NCBI GenBank assembly: GCA_900893395.1 | Contig: CAAHFI011411224.1 | Coordinates: 1-28,127 of the forward strand | Reading direction: 5' to 3' | DNA from: Euglena gracilis | Lineage: Eukaryota; Euglenozoa; Euglenophyceae; Euglenales; Euglenaceae | DNA: 28,127 nt | Shown here: positions 1 through 10,838 of the stretch, one piece after another | Layout: each line of letters starts with the position of its first letter | Numbering within the stretch: position 1 is the first letter of the stretch | Made by a program: the position numbers and the translations under genes | The notes under the pieces: generated by a model | Databases searched by the model: none | What the model was told of the DNA's origin: nothing | The model's input: only the letters and a program-made list of their open reading frames with translations

Positions 1-480
1 GCTCACTGAGCAGGGTGCGCCCCTCCAATGGCGCCCCCCTGGCCCACGCCGTTCGGAGAGCAAGAAGGGGCTCTGGAGCGCCGGGGGGCCCGCCTCCCGG
101 CGCTCGCCACCTTGGTACGCATCATACCTTGTCCTCTGTGTGGCCCCGCGAGGGGCGATAACACTTGGGATCTTCACGTGCGTAACACATCGGCGAAGCG
201 TTCGTTTTGTTTTCAGAAACCACAACCGAGGTTGCAGGGCATGGTGGGGTGGGGAGGTGGAAGGAGGCGGCAGTCGGTTTTGAGTTCTCAGGTTCGGGAC
301 CCGTCAGGTGGCAATGGGGATTCGGAAACCGGCGCCAACCACACACCGGCTCACCACAGCCACCCCTCACCTGCCACCTGCCCATGGCAAAACTCGCTAT
401 GGCAAAACTCGCTATGGCAAAACTCGTGCTATATTATTTTTCCCGAATGGCTGCAGGGCCTGCCCTCCGTCACCGAATGT
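1..480 (+). repeat. Monomer 1
   Basis: Short middle with an extra T (GGTTGCAGGGCATGG), 3 boxes, short tail. CCCGAATGG lacks one G, shared only with monomer 49, and GTCAGGTGG lacks the usual C. Confidence 0.95.
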
Positions 481-958
481 GCTCACTGAGCAGGGTGCGC
501 CCCTCCAATGGCGCCCCCCTGGCCCACGCCGTTCGGAGAGCAAGAAGGGGCTCTGGAGCGCCGGGGGGGCCCGCCTCCCGGCGCTCGCCACCTTGGTACG
601 CATCATACCTTGTCCTCTGTGTGGCCCCGCGAGGGGCGATAACACTTGGGATCTTCACGTGCGTAACACATCGGCGAAGCGTTCGTTTTTGTTTCAGAAA
701 CCACAACCGAGGTGCAGGCAATGTTGCAGCAGGGTGTGGGTGGTGGGAGGTGGAAGGAGGCGGCAGTCGGTTTTGAGTTCTCAGGTTCGGGACCCGTCAG
801 CGTGGCAATGGGGATTCGGAAACCGGCGGCGCAACCACACACCGGCTCACCACAGCCACCCCTCACCTGCCTACCATGGCAAAACGGCGCTATGGCAAAA
901 CTCGTGCTATATTATTTTTGCCGGAATGGCTGCAGGGCCTGCCTCCGTCACCGAATGT
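481..958 (+). repeat. Monomer 2
   Basis: Long middle ending CAGGGTGTGGGTGG, 2 boxes (first altered to AAAACGGCG), short tail. Contains a small GGCGGCGC duplication and TTTTTGCCGG at the AT patch. Confidence 0.95.
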
Positions 959-1434
959 GCTCACTGAGCAGGGTGCGCCCCTCCAATGGCGCCCCCTGGC
1001 CCACGCCGTTCGGAGAGCAAGAAGGGGCTCTGGGAGCGCCGGGGGGCCCGCCTCCCGGCGCTCGCCACCTTGGTACGCATCATACCTTGTCCTCTGTGTG
1101 GCCCCGCGAGGGGCGATAACACTTGGGATCTTCACGTGCGTAACACATCGGCGGAGCGTTCGCGTTTTGTTTTCAGAAACCACAACGAGGTGCAGGTATG
1201 TGGGGGTGGGGAGGTGGAAGGAGGCGGCAATCGGTTTTGAGTTCTCAGGTTCGGGACCCGTCAGCGTGGCAATGGGGATTCGGAAACCGGCGCCAACCAC
1301 ACCGGCTCACCACAGCCACCCTACCCCCCACCTGCCACCATGGCAAAACTCGCTATGGCAAAACTCGTGCTATATTATTTTTCCCGGAATGGCTGCAGGG
1401 CCTGCCTCCAGGGGGCCCTGTGGTCACCGAATGT
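959..1434 (+). repeat. Monomer 3
   Basis: Short middle (GTGCAGGTATG), 2 boxes, long tail with CCTCCAGG, a tail variant otherwise seen in the core. Confidence 0.95.
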
Positions 1435-1911
1435 GCTCACTGAGCAGGGTGCGCCCCTCCAATGGCGCCCCCCTGGCCCACGCCGTTCGGAGAGCAAGAA
1501 GGGGCTCTGGAGCGCCGGGGGCCCGCCTCCCGGCGCTCGCCACCTTTGGTACGCATCATACCTTGTCCTCTGTGTGGCCCCGCGAGGGGCGATAACACTT
1601 GGGATCTTCACGTGCGTAACACATCGGCGAGCGTTCGTTTTTGTTTTCAGAAACCACAACCGAGGTGCAGCAGGGCATGTGGGGGTGGGGAGGTGGAAGG
1701 AGGCGGCAGTCGGTTTTGAGTTCTCAGGTTCGGGACCCGTCAGCGTGGCAATGGGGATTCGGAAACCGGCGCCAACCACACACCGGCTCACCACAGCCAC
1801 CCCTCACCTGCCCCATGGCAAAACTCGCTATGGCAAAACTCGCTATGGCAAAACTCGTGCTATATTATTTTTCCCGGAATGGCTGCAGGGCCTGCCTCCG
1901 TCACCGAATGT
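1435..1911 (+). repeat. Monomer 4
   Basis: Short middle with an extra CAG (GTGCAGCAGGGCATG), 3 boxes, short tail. Confidence 0.95.
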
Positions 1912-2378
1912 GCTCACTGAGCAGGGTGCGCCCTCCAATGGCGCCCCCCTGGCCCACGCCGTTCGGAGAGCAAGAAGGGGCTCTGGAGCGCCGGGGGGCC
2001 CGCCTCCCGGCGCTCGCCACCTTGGTACGCATCATACCTTGTCCTCTGTGTGGCCCCGCGAGGGGCGATAACACTTGGGATCTTCACGTGCGTAACACAT
2101 CGGCGGAGCGTTCGTTTTTGTTTTCAGAAACCACAACGAGGTGCAGGCAATGTTGCAGCAGGATGTGGGGTGGGGAGGTGGAAGGAGGCGGCAGTCGGTT
2201 TTGAGTTCTCAGGTTCGGGACCCGTCAGCGTGGCAATGGGGATTCGGAAACCGGCGCCAACCACACACGCTCACCACAGCCACCCCTCACCTGCACCATG
2301 GCAAAACTCGCTATGGCAAACTCGTGCTATATTATTTTTCCCGGAATGGCTGCAGGGCCTGCCTCCGTCACCGAATGT
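1912..2378 (+). repeat. Monomer 5
   Basis: Long middle, 2 boxes (second with one A fewer), short tail; 467 bases. Confidence 0.95.
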
Positions 2379-2854
2379 GCTCACTGAGCAGGGTGCGCCC
2401 CTCCAATGGCGCCCCCCTGGCCCACGCCGTTCGGAGAGCAAGAAGGGGCTCTGGAGCGCCGGGGGGCCCGCCTCCCGGCGCTCGCCACCTTGGTACGCAT
2501 CATACCTTGTCCTCTGTGTGGCCCCGCGAGGGGCGATAACACTTGGGATCTTCACGTGCGTAACACATCGGCGAAGCGTTCGTTTTTGTTTTCAGAAACC
2601 ACAACGAGGTGCAGGGCATGTGGGGTGGGGAGGTGGAAGGAGGCGGCAATCGGTTTTTGAGTTCTCAGGTTCGGGACCCGTCAGCGTGGCAATGGGGATT
2701 CGGAAACCGGCGCCAACCACACACCGGCTCACCACAGCCACCCCTCACCCCACCTGCCATGGCAAAACTCGCCTATGGCAAACTCGCTATGGCAAACTCG
2801 TGCTATATTATTTTTCCCGGAATGGCTGCAGGGCCTGCCTCCGTCACCGAATGT
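2379..2854 (+). repeat. Monomer 6
   Basis: Short middle, 3 boxes with single-base length changes in each, short tail. Confidence 0.95.
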
Positions 2855-3328
2855 GCTCACTGAGCAGGGTGCGCCCCTCCAATGGCGCCCCCCTGGCCCA
2901 CGCCGTTCGGAGAGCAAGAAGGGGCTCTGGAGCGCCGGGGGGCCCGCCTCCCGGCGCTCGCCACCTTGGTACGCATCATACCTTGTCCTCTGTGTGGCCC
3001 CGCGAGGGGCGATAACACTTGGGATCTTCACGTGCGTAACACATCGGCGGGCGTTCGTTTTGTTTTCAGAAACCACAACGAGGGTGCAGGCAATGTTGCA
3101 GCAGGGATGTGGGGTGGGGAGGTGGAAGGAGGCGGCAGTCGGTTTTGAGTTCTCAGGTTCGGGACCCGTCAGCGTGGCAATGGGGATTCGGAAACCGGCG
3201 CCAACCACACACCGCTCACCACAGCCACCCCCCACCTGCCACCATGGCAAAAACTCGCTATGGCAAAACTCGTGCTATATTATTTTTCCCGGAATGGCTG
3301 CAGGGCCTGCCTCCTGGTCACCGAATGT
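2855..3328 (+). repeat. Monomer 7
   Basis: Long middle, 2 boxes (first with five A), reduced tail CTCCTGGTCACC. Confidence 0.95.
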
Positions 3329-3805
3329 GCTCACTGAGCAGGGTGCGCCCCTCCAATGGCGCCCCCTGGCCCACGCCGTTCGGAGAGCAAGAAGGGGCTC
3401 TGGAGCGCCGGGGGGCCCGCCTCCCGGCGCTCGCCACCTTGGTACGCATCATACCTTGTCCTCTGTGTGGCCCCGCGAGGGGCGATAACACTTGGGATCT
3501 TCACGTGCGTAACACATCGGCGAAGCGTTCGTTTTTGTTTTCAGAAACCACAACCGCAGGTGCAGGGCATGTGGGGGTGGGGAGGTGGAAGGAGGCGGCA
3601 ATCGGTTTTGAGTTCTCAGGTTCGGGACCCGTCAGCGTGGCAATGGGGATTCGGAAACCCGCCAACCACACACCGGCTCACCACAGCCACCCCCCACCCC
3701 CCACCTGCACCATGGCAAAACTCGCTATGGCAAAACTCGTGCTATATTATTTTTCCCGGAATGGCTGCAGGGCCTGCCTCCGGGGGCCCTGTGGTCACCG
3801 AATGT
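3329..3805 (+). repeat. Monomer 8
   Basis: Short middle (CCGCAGGTGCAG), 2 boxes, long tail; three bases lost at the GGCGCC site. Confidence 0.95.
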
Positions 3806-4293
3806 GCTCACTGAGCAGGGTGCGCCCTCCAATGGCGCCCCCCTGGCCCACGCCGTTCGGAGAGCAAGAAGGGGCTCTGGAGCGCCGGGGGGCCCGCCTC
3901 CCGGCGCTCGCCACCTTGGTACGCATCATACCTTGTCCTCTGTGTGGCCCCGCGAGGGGCGATAACACTTGGGATCTTCACGTGCGTAACACATCGGCGG
4001 AGCGTTCGGTTTTTTGTTTTCAGAAACCACAACGAGGTGCAGGCAATGTGCAGCAGGGGGGCATGTGGGTGGGGAGGAGGAGGCGGCATCGGTTTTGAGT
4101 TCTCAGGTTCGGGACCCGTCAGCGTGGCAATGGGGATTCGGAAACCGGCGCCAACCACACACCGGCTCACCACAGCCACCCTCACCCCACCTGCCCATGG
4201 CAAAACTCGCTATGGCAAAACTCGCTATGGCAAAACTCGTGCTATATTATTTTTCCCGGAATGGCTGCAGGGCCTGCCTCCGTCACCGAATGT
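3806..4293 (+). repeat. Monomer 9
   Basis: Rearranged long middle with six G, G-rich run shortened to GGTGGGGAGGAGG, 3 boxes, short tail. The 15-bp boxes open an intact 85-codon frame from 4197. Confidence 0.95.
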
Positions 4294-4766
4294 GCTCACT
4301 GAGCAGGGTGCGCCCCTCCAATGGCGCCCCCCTGGCCCACGCCGTTCGGAGAGCAAGAAGGGGCTCTGGAGCGCCGGGGGGCCCGCCTCCCGGCGCTCGC
4401 CACCTTGGTACGCATCATACCTTGTCCTCTGTGTGGCCCCGCGAGGGGCGATAACACTTGGGATCTTCACGTGCGTAACACATCGGCGAAGCGTTCGTTT
4501 TTGTTTTCAGAAACCACAACCGAGGTGCAGGCAATGTTGCAGCAGGGATGTGGGGGTGGGGAGGTGGAAGGAGGCGGCAGTCGGTTTTGAGTTCTCAGGT
4601 TCGGGACCCGTCAGCGTGGCAATGGGGATTCGGAAACCGGCGCCAACCACACACCGCTCACCACAGCCACCCCCACCTGCCACCATGGCAAAACTCGCTA
4701 TGGCAAAACTCGTGCTATATTATTTTTCCCGGAATGGCTGCAGGGCCTGCCTCCGTCACCGAATGT
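4294..4766 (+). repeat. Monomer 10
   Basis: Long middle (CAGGGATG), 2 boxes, short tail. Confidence 0.95.
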
Positions 4767-5242
4767 GCTCACTGAGCAGGGTGCGCCCCTCCAATGGCGC
4801 CCCCTGGCCCACGCCGTTCGGAGAGCAAGAAGGGGCTCTGGAGCGCCGGGGGGCCCGCCTCCCGGCGCTCGCCACCTTGGTACGCATCATACCTTGTCCT
4901 CTGTGTGGCCCCGCGAGGGGCGATAACACTTGGGATCTTCACGTGCGTAACACATCGGCGAGCGTTCGTTTTTGTTTTCAGAAACCACAACCGAGGTGCA
5001 GGGTATGTGGGGGTGGGGAGGTGGAAGGAGGCGGCAGTCGGTTTTGAGTTCTCAGGTTCGGGACCCGTCAGCGTGGCAATGGGGATTCGGAAACCGCGCC
5101 AACCACACACCGGCTCACCACAGCCACCCCTCACCCCCACCTGCCACCATGGCAAAACTCGCTATGGCAAAACTCGTGCTATATTATTTTTCCCGGAATG
5201 GCTGCAGGGCCTGCCTCCGGGGGCCCTGTGGTCACCGAATGT
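4767..5242 (+). repeat. Monomer 11
   Basis: Short middle (GGGTATG), 2 boxes, long tail. Confidence 0.95.
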
Positions 5243-5715
5243 GCTCACTGAGCAGGGTGCGCCCCTCCAATGGCGCCCCCCTGGCCCACGCCGTTCGGAG
5301 AGCAAGAAGGGGCTCTGGAGCGCCGGGGGGCCCGCCTCCCGGCGCTCGCCACCTTGGTACGCATCATACCTTGTCCTCTGTGTGGCCCCGCGAGGGGCGA
5401 TAACACTTGGGATCTTCACGTGCGTAACACATCGGCGGAGCGTTCGTTTTTGTTTTCAGAAACCACAACCGAGGTGCAGGGCATGTGGGGGGGGGAGGTG
5501 GAAGGAGGCGGCAGTCGGTTTTGAGTTCTCAGGTTCGGGACCCGTCAGCGTGGCAATGGGGATTCGGAAACCGGCGCCAACCACACACCGGCTCACCACA
5601 GCCACCCCTCACCTGCCACCTGCCATGGCACGCATGGCAAAACTCGCTATGGCAAAACTCGTGCTATATTATTTTTCCCGGAATGGCTGCAGGGCCTGCC
5701 TCCGTCACCGAATGT
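5243..5715 (+). repeat. Monomer 12
   Basis: Short middle, 3 boxes with the first rearranged to CCATGGCACGCATGG, short tail. Confidence 0.95.
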
Positions 5716-6201
5716 GCTCACTGAGCAGGGTGCGCCCCTCCAATGGCGCCCCCCTGGCCCACGCCGTTCGGAGAGCAAGAAGGGGCTCTGGAGCGCCGGG
5801 GGGCCCGCCTCCCGGCGCTCGCCACCTTGGTACGCATCATACCTTGTCCTCTGTGTGGCCCCGCGAGGGGCGATAACACTTGGGATCTTCACGTGCGTAA
5901 CACATCGGCGGAGCGTTCGTTTTTGTTTTCAGAAACCACAACAGAGGTGCAGGCAATGTTGCAGCAGGCATGTGGGGGTGGGGAGGTGGAAGGAGGCGGC
6001 AATCGGTTTGAGTTCTCAGGTTCGGGACCCGTCAGCGTGGCAATGGGGATTCGGAAACCGGCGCCAACCACACACCGGCTCACCACAGCCACCCCTCACC
6101 TGCCACCATGGCAAAACTCGCTATGGCAAAACTCGTGCTATATTATTTTTCCCGGAATGGCTGCAGGGCCTGCCTCCGGGGGCCCTGTGGTCACCGAATG
6201 T
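5716..6201 (+). repeat. Monomer 13
   Basis: Core-type long middle (AACAGAGG, CAGGCATG), 2 boxes, long tail. Confidence 0.95.
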
Positions 6202-6693
6202 GCTCACTGAGCAGGGTGCGCCCCTCCAATGGCGCCCCCCTGGCCCACGCCGTTCGGAGAGCAAGAAGGGGCTCTGGAGCGCCGGGGGGCCCGCCTCCCG
6301 GCGCTCGCCACCTTGGTACGCATCATACCTTGTCCTCTGTGTGGCCCCGCGAGGGGCGATAACACTTGGGATCTTCACGTGCGTAACACATCGGCGGAGC
6401 GTTCGTTTTTGTTTTCAGAAACCACAACAGAGGTGCAGGCAATGTTGCAGCAGGCATGTGGGGGTGGGGAGGTGGAAGGAGGCGGCAGTCGGTTTTGAGT
6501 TCTCAGGTTCGGGACCCGTCAGCGTGGCAATGGGGATTCGGAAACCGGCGCCAACCACACACCGGCTCACCACAGCCACCCCTCACCCCCCACCTGCCAC
6601 CTGGCAAAACTCGCTATGGCAAAACTCGTGCTATATTATTTTTCCCGGAATGGCTGCAGGGCCTGCCTCCGGGGCCCTGTGGTCACCGAATGT
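6202..6693 (+). repeat. Monomer 14
   Basis: Core-type; first box lacks the AT of ATGG, long C-rich run, long tail. Confidence 0.95.
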
Positions 6694-7184
6694 GCTCACT
6701 GAGCAGGGTGCGCCCTCCAATGGCGCCCCCCTGGCCCACGCCGTTCGGAGAGCAAGAAGGGGCTCTGGAGCGCCGGGGGGCCCGCCTCCCGGCGCTCGCC
6801 ACCTTGGTACGCATCATACCTTGTCCTCTGTGTGGCCCCGCGAGGGGCGATAACACTTGGGATCTTCACGTGCGTAACACATCGGCGGAGCGTTCGTTTT
6901 TGTTTTCAGAAACCACAACAGAGGTGCAGGCAATGTTGCAGCAGGCATGTGGGGGTGGGGAGGTGGAAGGAGGCGGCATCGGTTTTGAGTTCTCAGGTTC
7001 GGGACCCGTCAGCGTGGCAATGGGGATTCGGAAACCGGCGCCAACCACACACCGGCTCACCACAGCCACCCCTCACCCCCCACCTGCCACCATGGCAAAA
7101 CTCGCTATGGCAAAACTCGTGCTATATTATTTTTCCCGGAATGGCTGCAGGGCCTGCCTCCGGGGCCCTGTGGTCACCGAATGT
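6694..7184 (+). repeat. Monomer 15
   Basis: Core-type with GGCATCGG, 2 boxes, long tail. Confidence 0.95.
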
Positions 7185-7665
7185 GCTCACTGAGCAGGGT
7201 GCGCCCCTCCATGGCGCCCCCTGGCCCACGCCGTTCGGAGAGCAAGAAGGGGCTCTGGAGCGCCGGGGGGCCCGCCTCCCGGCGCTCGCCACCTTGCGCA
7301 TCAGCATCACCTTGTCCTCCTGTGTGGCCCCGCGAGGGCGATAACACTTGGGATCTTCACGTGCGTAACACATCGGCGAAGCGTTCGTTTTTGTTTTCAG
7401 AAACCACAACCGAGGTGCAGGGCAATGTGGGGGTGGGGAGGTGGAAGGAGGCGGCAGTCGGTTTTGAGTTCTCAGGTTCGGACCCGTCAGCGTGGCAATG
7501 GGGATTCGGAAACCGGCCAACCACACACCGGCTCACCACAGCCACCCTCACCCCACCCCATGGCAAAACTCGCTATGGCAACTCGCTATGGCAAAACTCG
7601 TGCTATATTATTTTTCCCGGAATGGCTGCAGGGCCTGCCTCCGGGGCCCTGTGGTCACCGAATGT
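7185..7665 (+). repeat. Monomer 16
   Basis: Short middle (GGGCAATGTGG), 3 boxes, long tail. A locally divergent patch near 7293-7322 reads CTTGCGCATCAGCATCACC where other copies have CTTGGTACGCATCATACC. Confidence 0.95.
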
Positions 7666-8145
7666 GCTCACTGAGCAGGGTGCGCCCCTCCAATGGCGCC
7701 CCCTGGCCCACGCGTTCGGAGAGCAAGAAGGGGCTCTGGAGCGCCGGGGGGCCCGCCTCCCGGCGCTCGCCACCTTGGTACGCATCATACTTGTCCTCTG
7801 TGTGGCCCCGCGAGGGGCGATAACACTTGGGATCTTCACGTGCGTAACACATCGGCGGAGCGTTCGTTTTTGTTTTCAGAAACCACAACCGAGGTGCAGG
7901 CAATGTTGCAGCAGGATGTGGGGGTGGGGAGGTGAAGGAGGCGGCAGTCGGTTTTGAGTTCTCAGGTTCGGGACCCGTCAGCGTGGCAATGGGGATTCGG
8001 AAACCGGCGCCAACCACACACCGGCTCACCACAGCCACCCCTCACCTGCCATGGCAAAACTCGCTATGGCAAAACTCGTGCTATATTATTTTTCCCGGAA
8101 TGGCTGCAGGGCCTGCCTCCGGGGGGCCCTGTGGTCACCGAATGT
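7666..8145 (+). repeat. Monomer 17
   Basis: Long middle (CAGGATG), 2 boxes, long tail; CACGCGTTCGG lacks one C in the head. Confidence 0.95.
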
Positions 8146-8521
8146 GCTCACTGAGCAGGTGCGCCCCTCCAATGGCGCCCCCTGGCCCACGCCATTCGGA
8201 GAGCAAGAAGGGGCTCTGGAGCGCCGGGGGGCCCGCCTCCCGGCGCTCGCCACCTTGGTACGCATCATACCTTGTCCTCTGTGTGGCCCCGCGAGGGGCG
8301 ATAACACTTGGGATCTTCACGTGCGTAACACATCGGCGAGCGTTCGTTTTTGTTTTCAGAAACCACAACCGAGGTGCAGGCAATGTTGCAGCAGGGATGT
8401 GGGGGTGGGAGGTGGAAGGAGGCGGCAGTCGGTTTTGAGTTTCTCAGGTTCGGGACCCGTCAGCGTGGCAATATTATTTTTTCCCGGAATGGCTGCAGGG
8501 CCTGCCTCCGTCACCGAATGT
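8146..8521 (+). repeat. Monomer 18, internal deletion
   Basis: 376 bases. Sequence passes directly from GTGGCAAT to ATTATTTTTT, so the GGCGCC site, the C-rich run and all 15-bp boxes are missing (about 100 bases). Both sides of the gap carry AT, consistent with 2-base microhomology. Long middle, short tail. Also has a CpG change in the head (GCCATTCGG). Confidence 0.95.
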
Positions 8522-9010
8522 GCTCACTGAGCAGGGTGCGCCCCTCCAATGGCGCCCCCCTGGCCCACGCCGTTCGGAGAGCAAGAAGGGGCTCTGGAGC
8601 GCCGGGGGGCCCGCCTCCCGGCGCTCGCCACCTTGGTACGCATCATACCTTGTCCTCTGTGTGGCCCGCGAGGGGCGATAACACTTGGGATCTTCACGTG
8701 CGTAACACATCGGCGAAGCGTTCGTTTTTGTTTTCAGAAACCACAACCGAGGTGCAGGGCATGTGGGGGTGGGGAGGTGGAAGGAAGGCGGCAGTCGGTT
8801 TTGAGTTCTCAGGTTCGGGACCCGTCAGCGTGGCAATGGGGATTCGGAAACCGGCGCCAACCACACCGGCTCACCAGCCACCCCTCACCTGCCACTGCCC
8901 ATGGCAAAACTCGCTATGGCAAAACTCGCTATGGCAAAACTCGTGCTATATTATTTTTCCCGGAATGGCTGCAGGGCCTGCCTCCGGGGGGCCCTGTGGT
9001 CACCGAATGT
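8522..9010 (+). repeat. Monomer 19
   Basis: Short middle, 3 boxes entered by CCACTGCCCATGG, long tail with six G; partner of monomer 22. Confidence 0.95.
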
Positions 9011-9492
9011 GCTCACTGAGCAGGGTGCGCCCCTCCAATGGCGCCCCCCTGGCCCACGCCGTTCGGAGAGCAAGAAGGGGCTCTGGAGCGCCGGGGGCCC
9101 GCCTCCCGGTGCTCGCCACCTTGGTACGCATCATACCTTGTCCTCTGTGTGGCCCCGCGAGGGGCGATAACACTTGGGATCTTCACGTGCGTAACACATC
9201 GGCGGAGCGTTCGTTTTTGTTTTCAGAAACCACAACCGAGGTGCAGGCAATGTTGCAGCAGGGATGTGGGGTGGGGAGGTGGAAGGAGGCGGCAGTCGGT
9301 TTTGAGTTCTCAGGTTCGGGACCCGTCAGCGTGGCAATGGGGATTCGGAACCGGCGCCAACCACACCCGCTCACCACAGCCACCCCTCACCTGGTACCAT
9401 GGCAAAACTCGCTATGGCAAAACTCGTGCTATATTATTTTTCCCGGAATGGCTGCAGGGCCTGCCTCCGGGGGCCCTGTGGTCACCGAATGT
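9011..9492 (+). repeat. Monomer 20
   Basis: Long middle, 2 boxes preceded by a KpnI site (GGTACC, 9393-9398) shared with monomer 25, long tail; CCCGGTGCTCG is a C-to-T change at a CpG in the large hairpin. Confidence 0.95.
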
Positions 9493-9867
9493 GCTCACTG
9501 AGCAGGGTGCGCCCCTCCAATGGCGCCCCCCTGGCCCACGCCGTTCGGAGAGCAAGAAGGGGCTCTGGAGCGCCGGGGGGCCGCCTCCCGGCGCTCGCCA
9601 CCTTGGTACGCATCATACCTTGTCCTCTGTGTGGCCCCGCGAGGGGCGATAACACTTGGGATCTTCACGTGCGTAACACATCGGCGAAGCGTTCGTTTTT
9701 GTTTTCAGAAACCACAACCGAGGTGCAGGCAATGTTGCAGCAGGGATGTGGGGGTGGGGAGGTGGAAGGAGGCGGCAGTCGGTTTTGAGTTCTCAGGTTC
9801 GGACCCGTCAGCGTGGCATATTATTTTTCCCGGAATGGCTGCAGGGCCTGCCTCCGTCACCGAATGT
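9493..9867 (+). repeat. Monomer 21, internal deletion
   Basis: 375 bases, with the same deletion as monomer 18 but reading GTGGCATATTATT at the junction (one A fewer). Long middle, short tail. Confidence 0.95.
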
Positions 9868-10354
9868 GCTCACTGAGCAGGGTGCGCCCCTCCAATGGCG
9901 CCCCCTGGCCCACGCCGTTCGGAGAGCAAGAAGGGGCTCTGGAGCGCCGGGGGGCCCGCCTCCCGGCGCTCGCCACCTTGGTACGCATCATACCTTGTCC
10001 TCTGTGTGGCCCGCGAGGGCGATAACACTTGGGATCTTCACGTGCGTAACACATCGGCGAAGCGTTCGTTTTTGTTTTCAGAAACCACAACCGAGGTGCA
10101 GGGCATGTGGGGGTGGGGAGGTGGAAGGAGGCGGCAGTCGGTTTTGAGTTCTCAGGTTCGGGACCCGTCAGCGTGGCAATGGGGATTCGGAAACCGGCGC
10201 CAACCACACCGGCTCACCACAGCCACCCCTCACCTGCCACTGCCCATGGCAAAACTCGCTATGGCAAAACTCGCTATGGCAAAACTCGTGCTATATTATT
10301 TTTCCCGGAATGGCTGCAGGGCCTGCCTCCGGGGGCCCTGTGGTCACCGAATGT
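9868..10354 (+). repeat. Monomer 22
   Basis: Short middle, 3 boxes, long tail. The small GCGA hairpin has lost one base on each side (GGCCC-GCGA-GGGC), so its pairing is kept. Confidence 0.95.
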
Positions 10355-10838
10355 GCTCACTGAGCAGGGTGCGCCCCTCCAATGGCGCCCCCCTGGCCCA
10401 CGCCGTTCGGAGAGCAAGAAGGGGCTCTGGAGCGCCGGGGGCCCGCCTCCCGGCGCTCGCCACCTTGGTACGCATCATACCTTGTCCTCTGTGTGGCCCC
10501 GCGAGGGGCGATAACACTTGGGATCTTCACGTGCGTAACACATCGGCGGAGCGTTCGTTTTGTTTTCAGAAACCACAACCGAGGTGCAGGCAATGTTGCA
10601 GCAGGGATGTGGGGGTGGGGAGGTGGAAGGAGGCGGCAGTCGGTTTTGAGTTCTCAGGTTCGGGACCCGTCAGCGTGGCAATGGGGATTCGGAAACCGGC
10701 GCCAACCACACACCGCTCACCACAGCCACCCCTCACCTGCCACCATGGCAAAACTCGCTATGGCAAAACTCGTGCTATATTATTTTCCCGGAATGGCTGC
10801 AGGGCCTGCCTCCGGGGGGCCCTGTGGTCACCGAATGT
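10355..10838 (+). repeat. Monomer 23
   Basis: Long middle, 2 boxes, long tail with six G; AT patch has one T fewer. Confidence 0.95.

Larger units (their letters stand above)
1..1434 (+). repeat. Higher-order trimer, copy 1 (monomers 1-3)
   Basis: Three successive monomers follow the order short middle/3 boxes/short tail, long middle/2 boxes/short tail, short middle/2 boxes/long tail. The same order recurs at 2379, 3806, 21478, 23866 and 25293, each 1427-1437 bases long. This copy has 1434 bases. Confidence 0.75.
1435..2378 (+). repeat. Incomplete higher-order unit (monomers 4-5)
   Basis: The first two positions of the trimer (3 boxes/short tail, then long middle/2 boxes/short tail) are present. 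The third type is missing before the next unit starts, as expected from unequal exchange in register with single monomers. Confidence 0.6.
2379..3805 (+). repeat. Higher-order trimer, copy 2 (monomers 6-8)
   Basis: The order is short middle/3 boxes/short tail, long middle/2 boxes/reduced tail, short middle/2 boxes/long tail. It spans 1427 bases. The tail of the second monomer is an intermediate form (CTCCTGGTCACC) rather than the usual short form. Confidence 0.7.
3806..5242 (+). repeat. Higher-order trimer, copy 3 (monomers 9-11)
   Basis: The box and tail order fits the trimer: 3 boxes/short tail, 2 boxes/short tail, 2 boxes/long tail. The first monomer departs in having a long, rearranged middle with a run of six G, which suggests conversion from a neighbouring type. 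It spans 1437 bases. Confidence 0.6.
5716..7184 (+). repeat. Island of three core-type monomers (13-15)
   Basis: All three have the long middle ending CAGGCATG, the AACAGAGG variant, two boxes and a long tail. This is the combination that defines the core block 12287-20047, and it stands between monomers of other types. It looks like a block moved by conversion or unequal exchange. Confidence 0.65.
8146..9492 (+). repeat. 1.35-kb trimer with deleted monomer, copy 1 (monomers 18-20)
   Basis: This is a deleted short-tail monomer, then short middle/3 boxes/long tail, then long middle/2 boxes/long tail. The next 1346 bases repeat the same order. Details shared with copy 2 are the deletion itself, GGCCCGCG (one C fewer) and CCACTGCCCATGG in the second monomer, and five G in the large hairpin plus ACCGCTC-type loss of one G in the third. 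It spans 1347 bases. Confidence 0.8.
9493..10838 (+). repeat. 1.35-kb trimer with deleted monomer, copy 2 (monomers 21-23)
   Basis: This is the direct tandem duplicate of 8146-9492, with the same order of types and nearly the same length (1346 bases). It differs by small changes: one A fewer at the deletion junction, and GCCACCATGG in place of the GGTACCATGG of the third monomer of copy 1. Confidence 0.8.
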
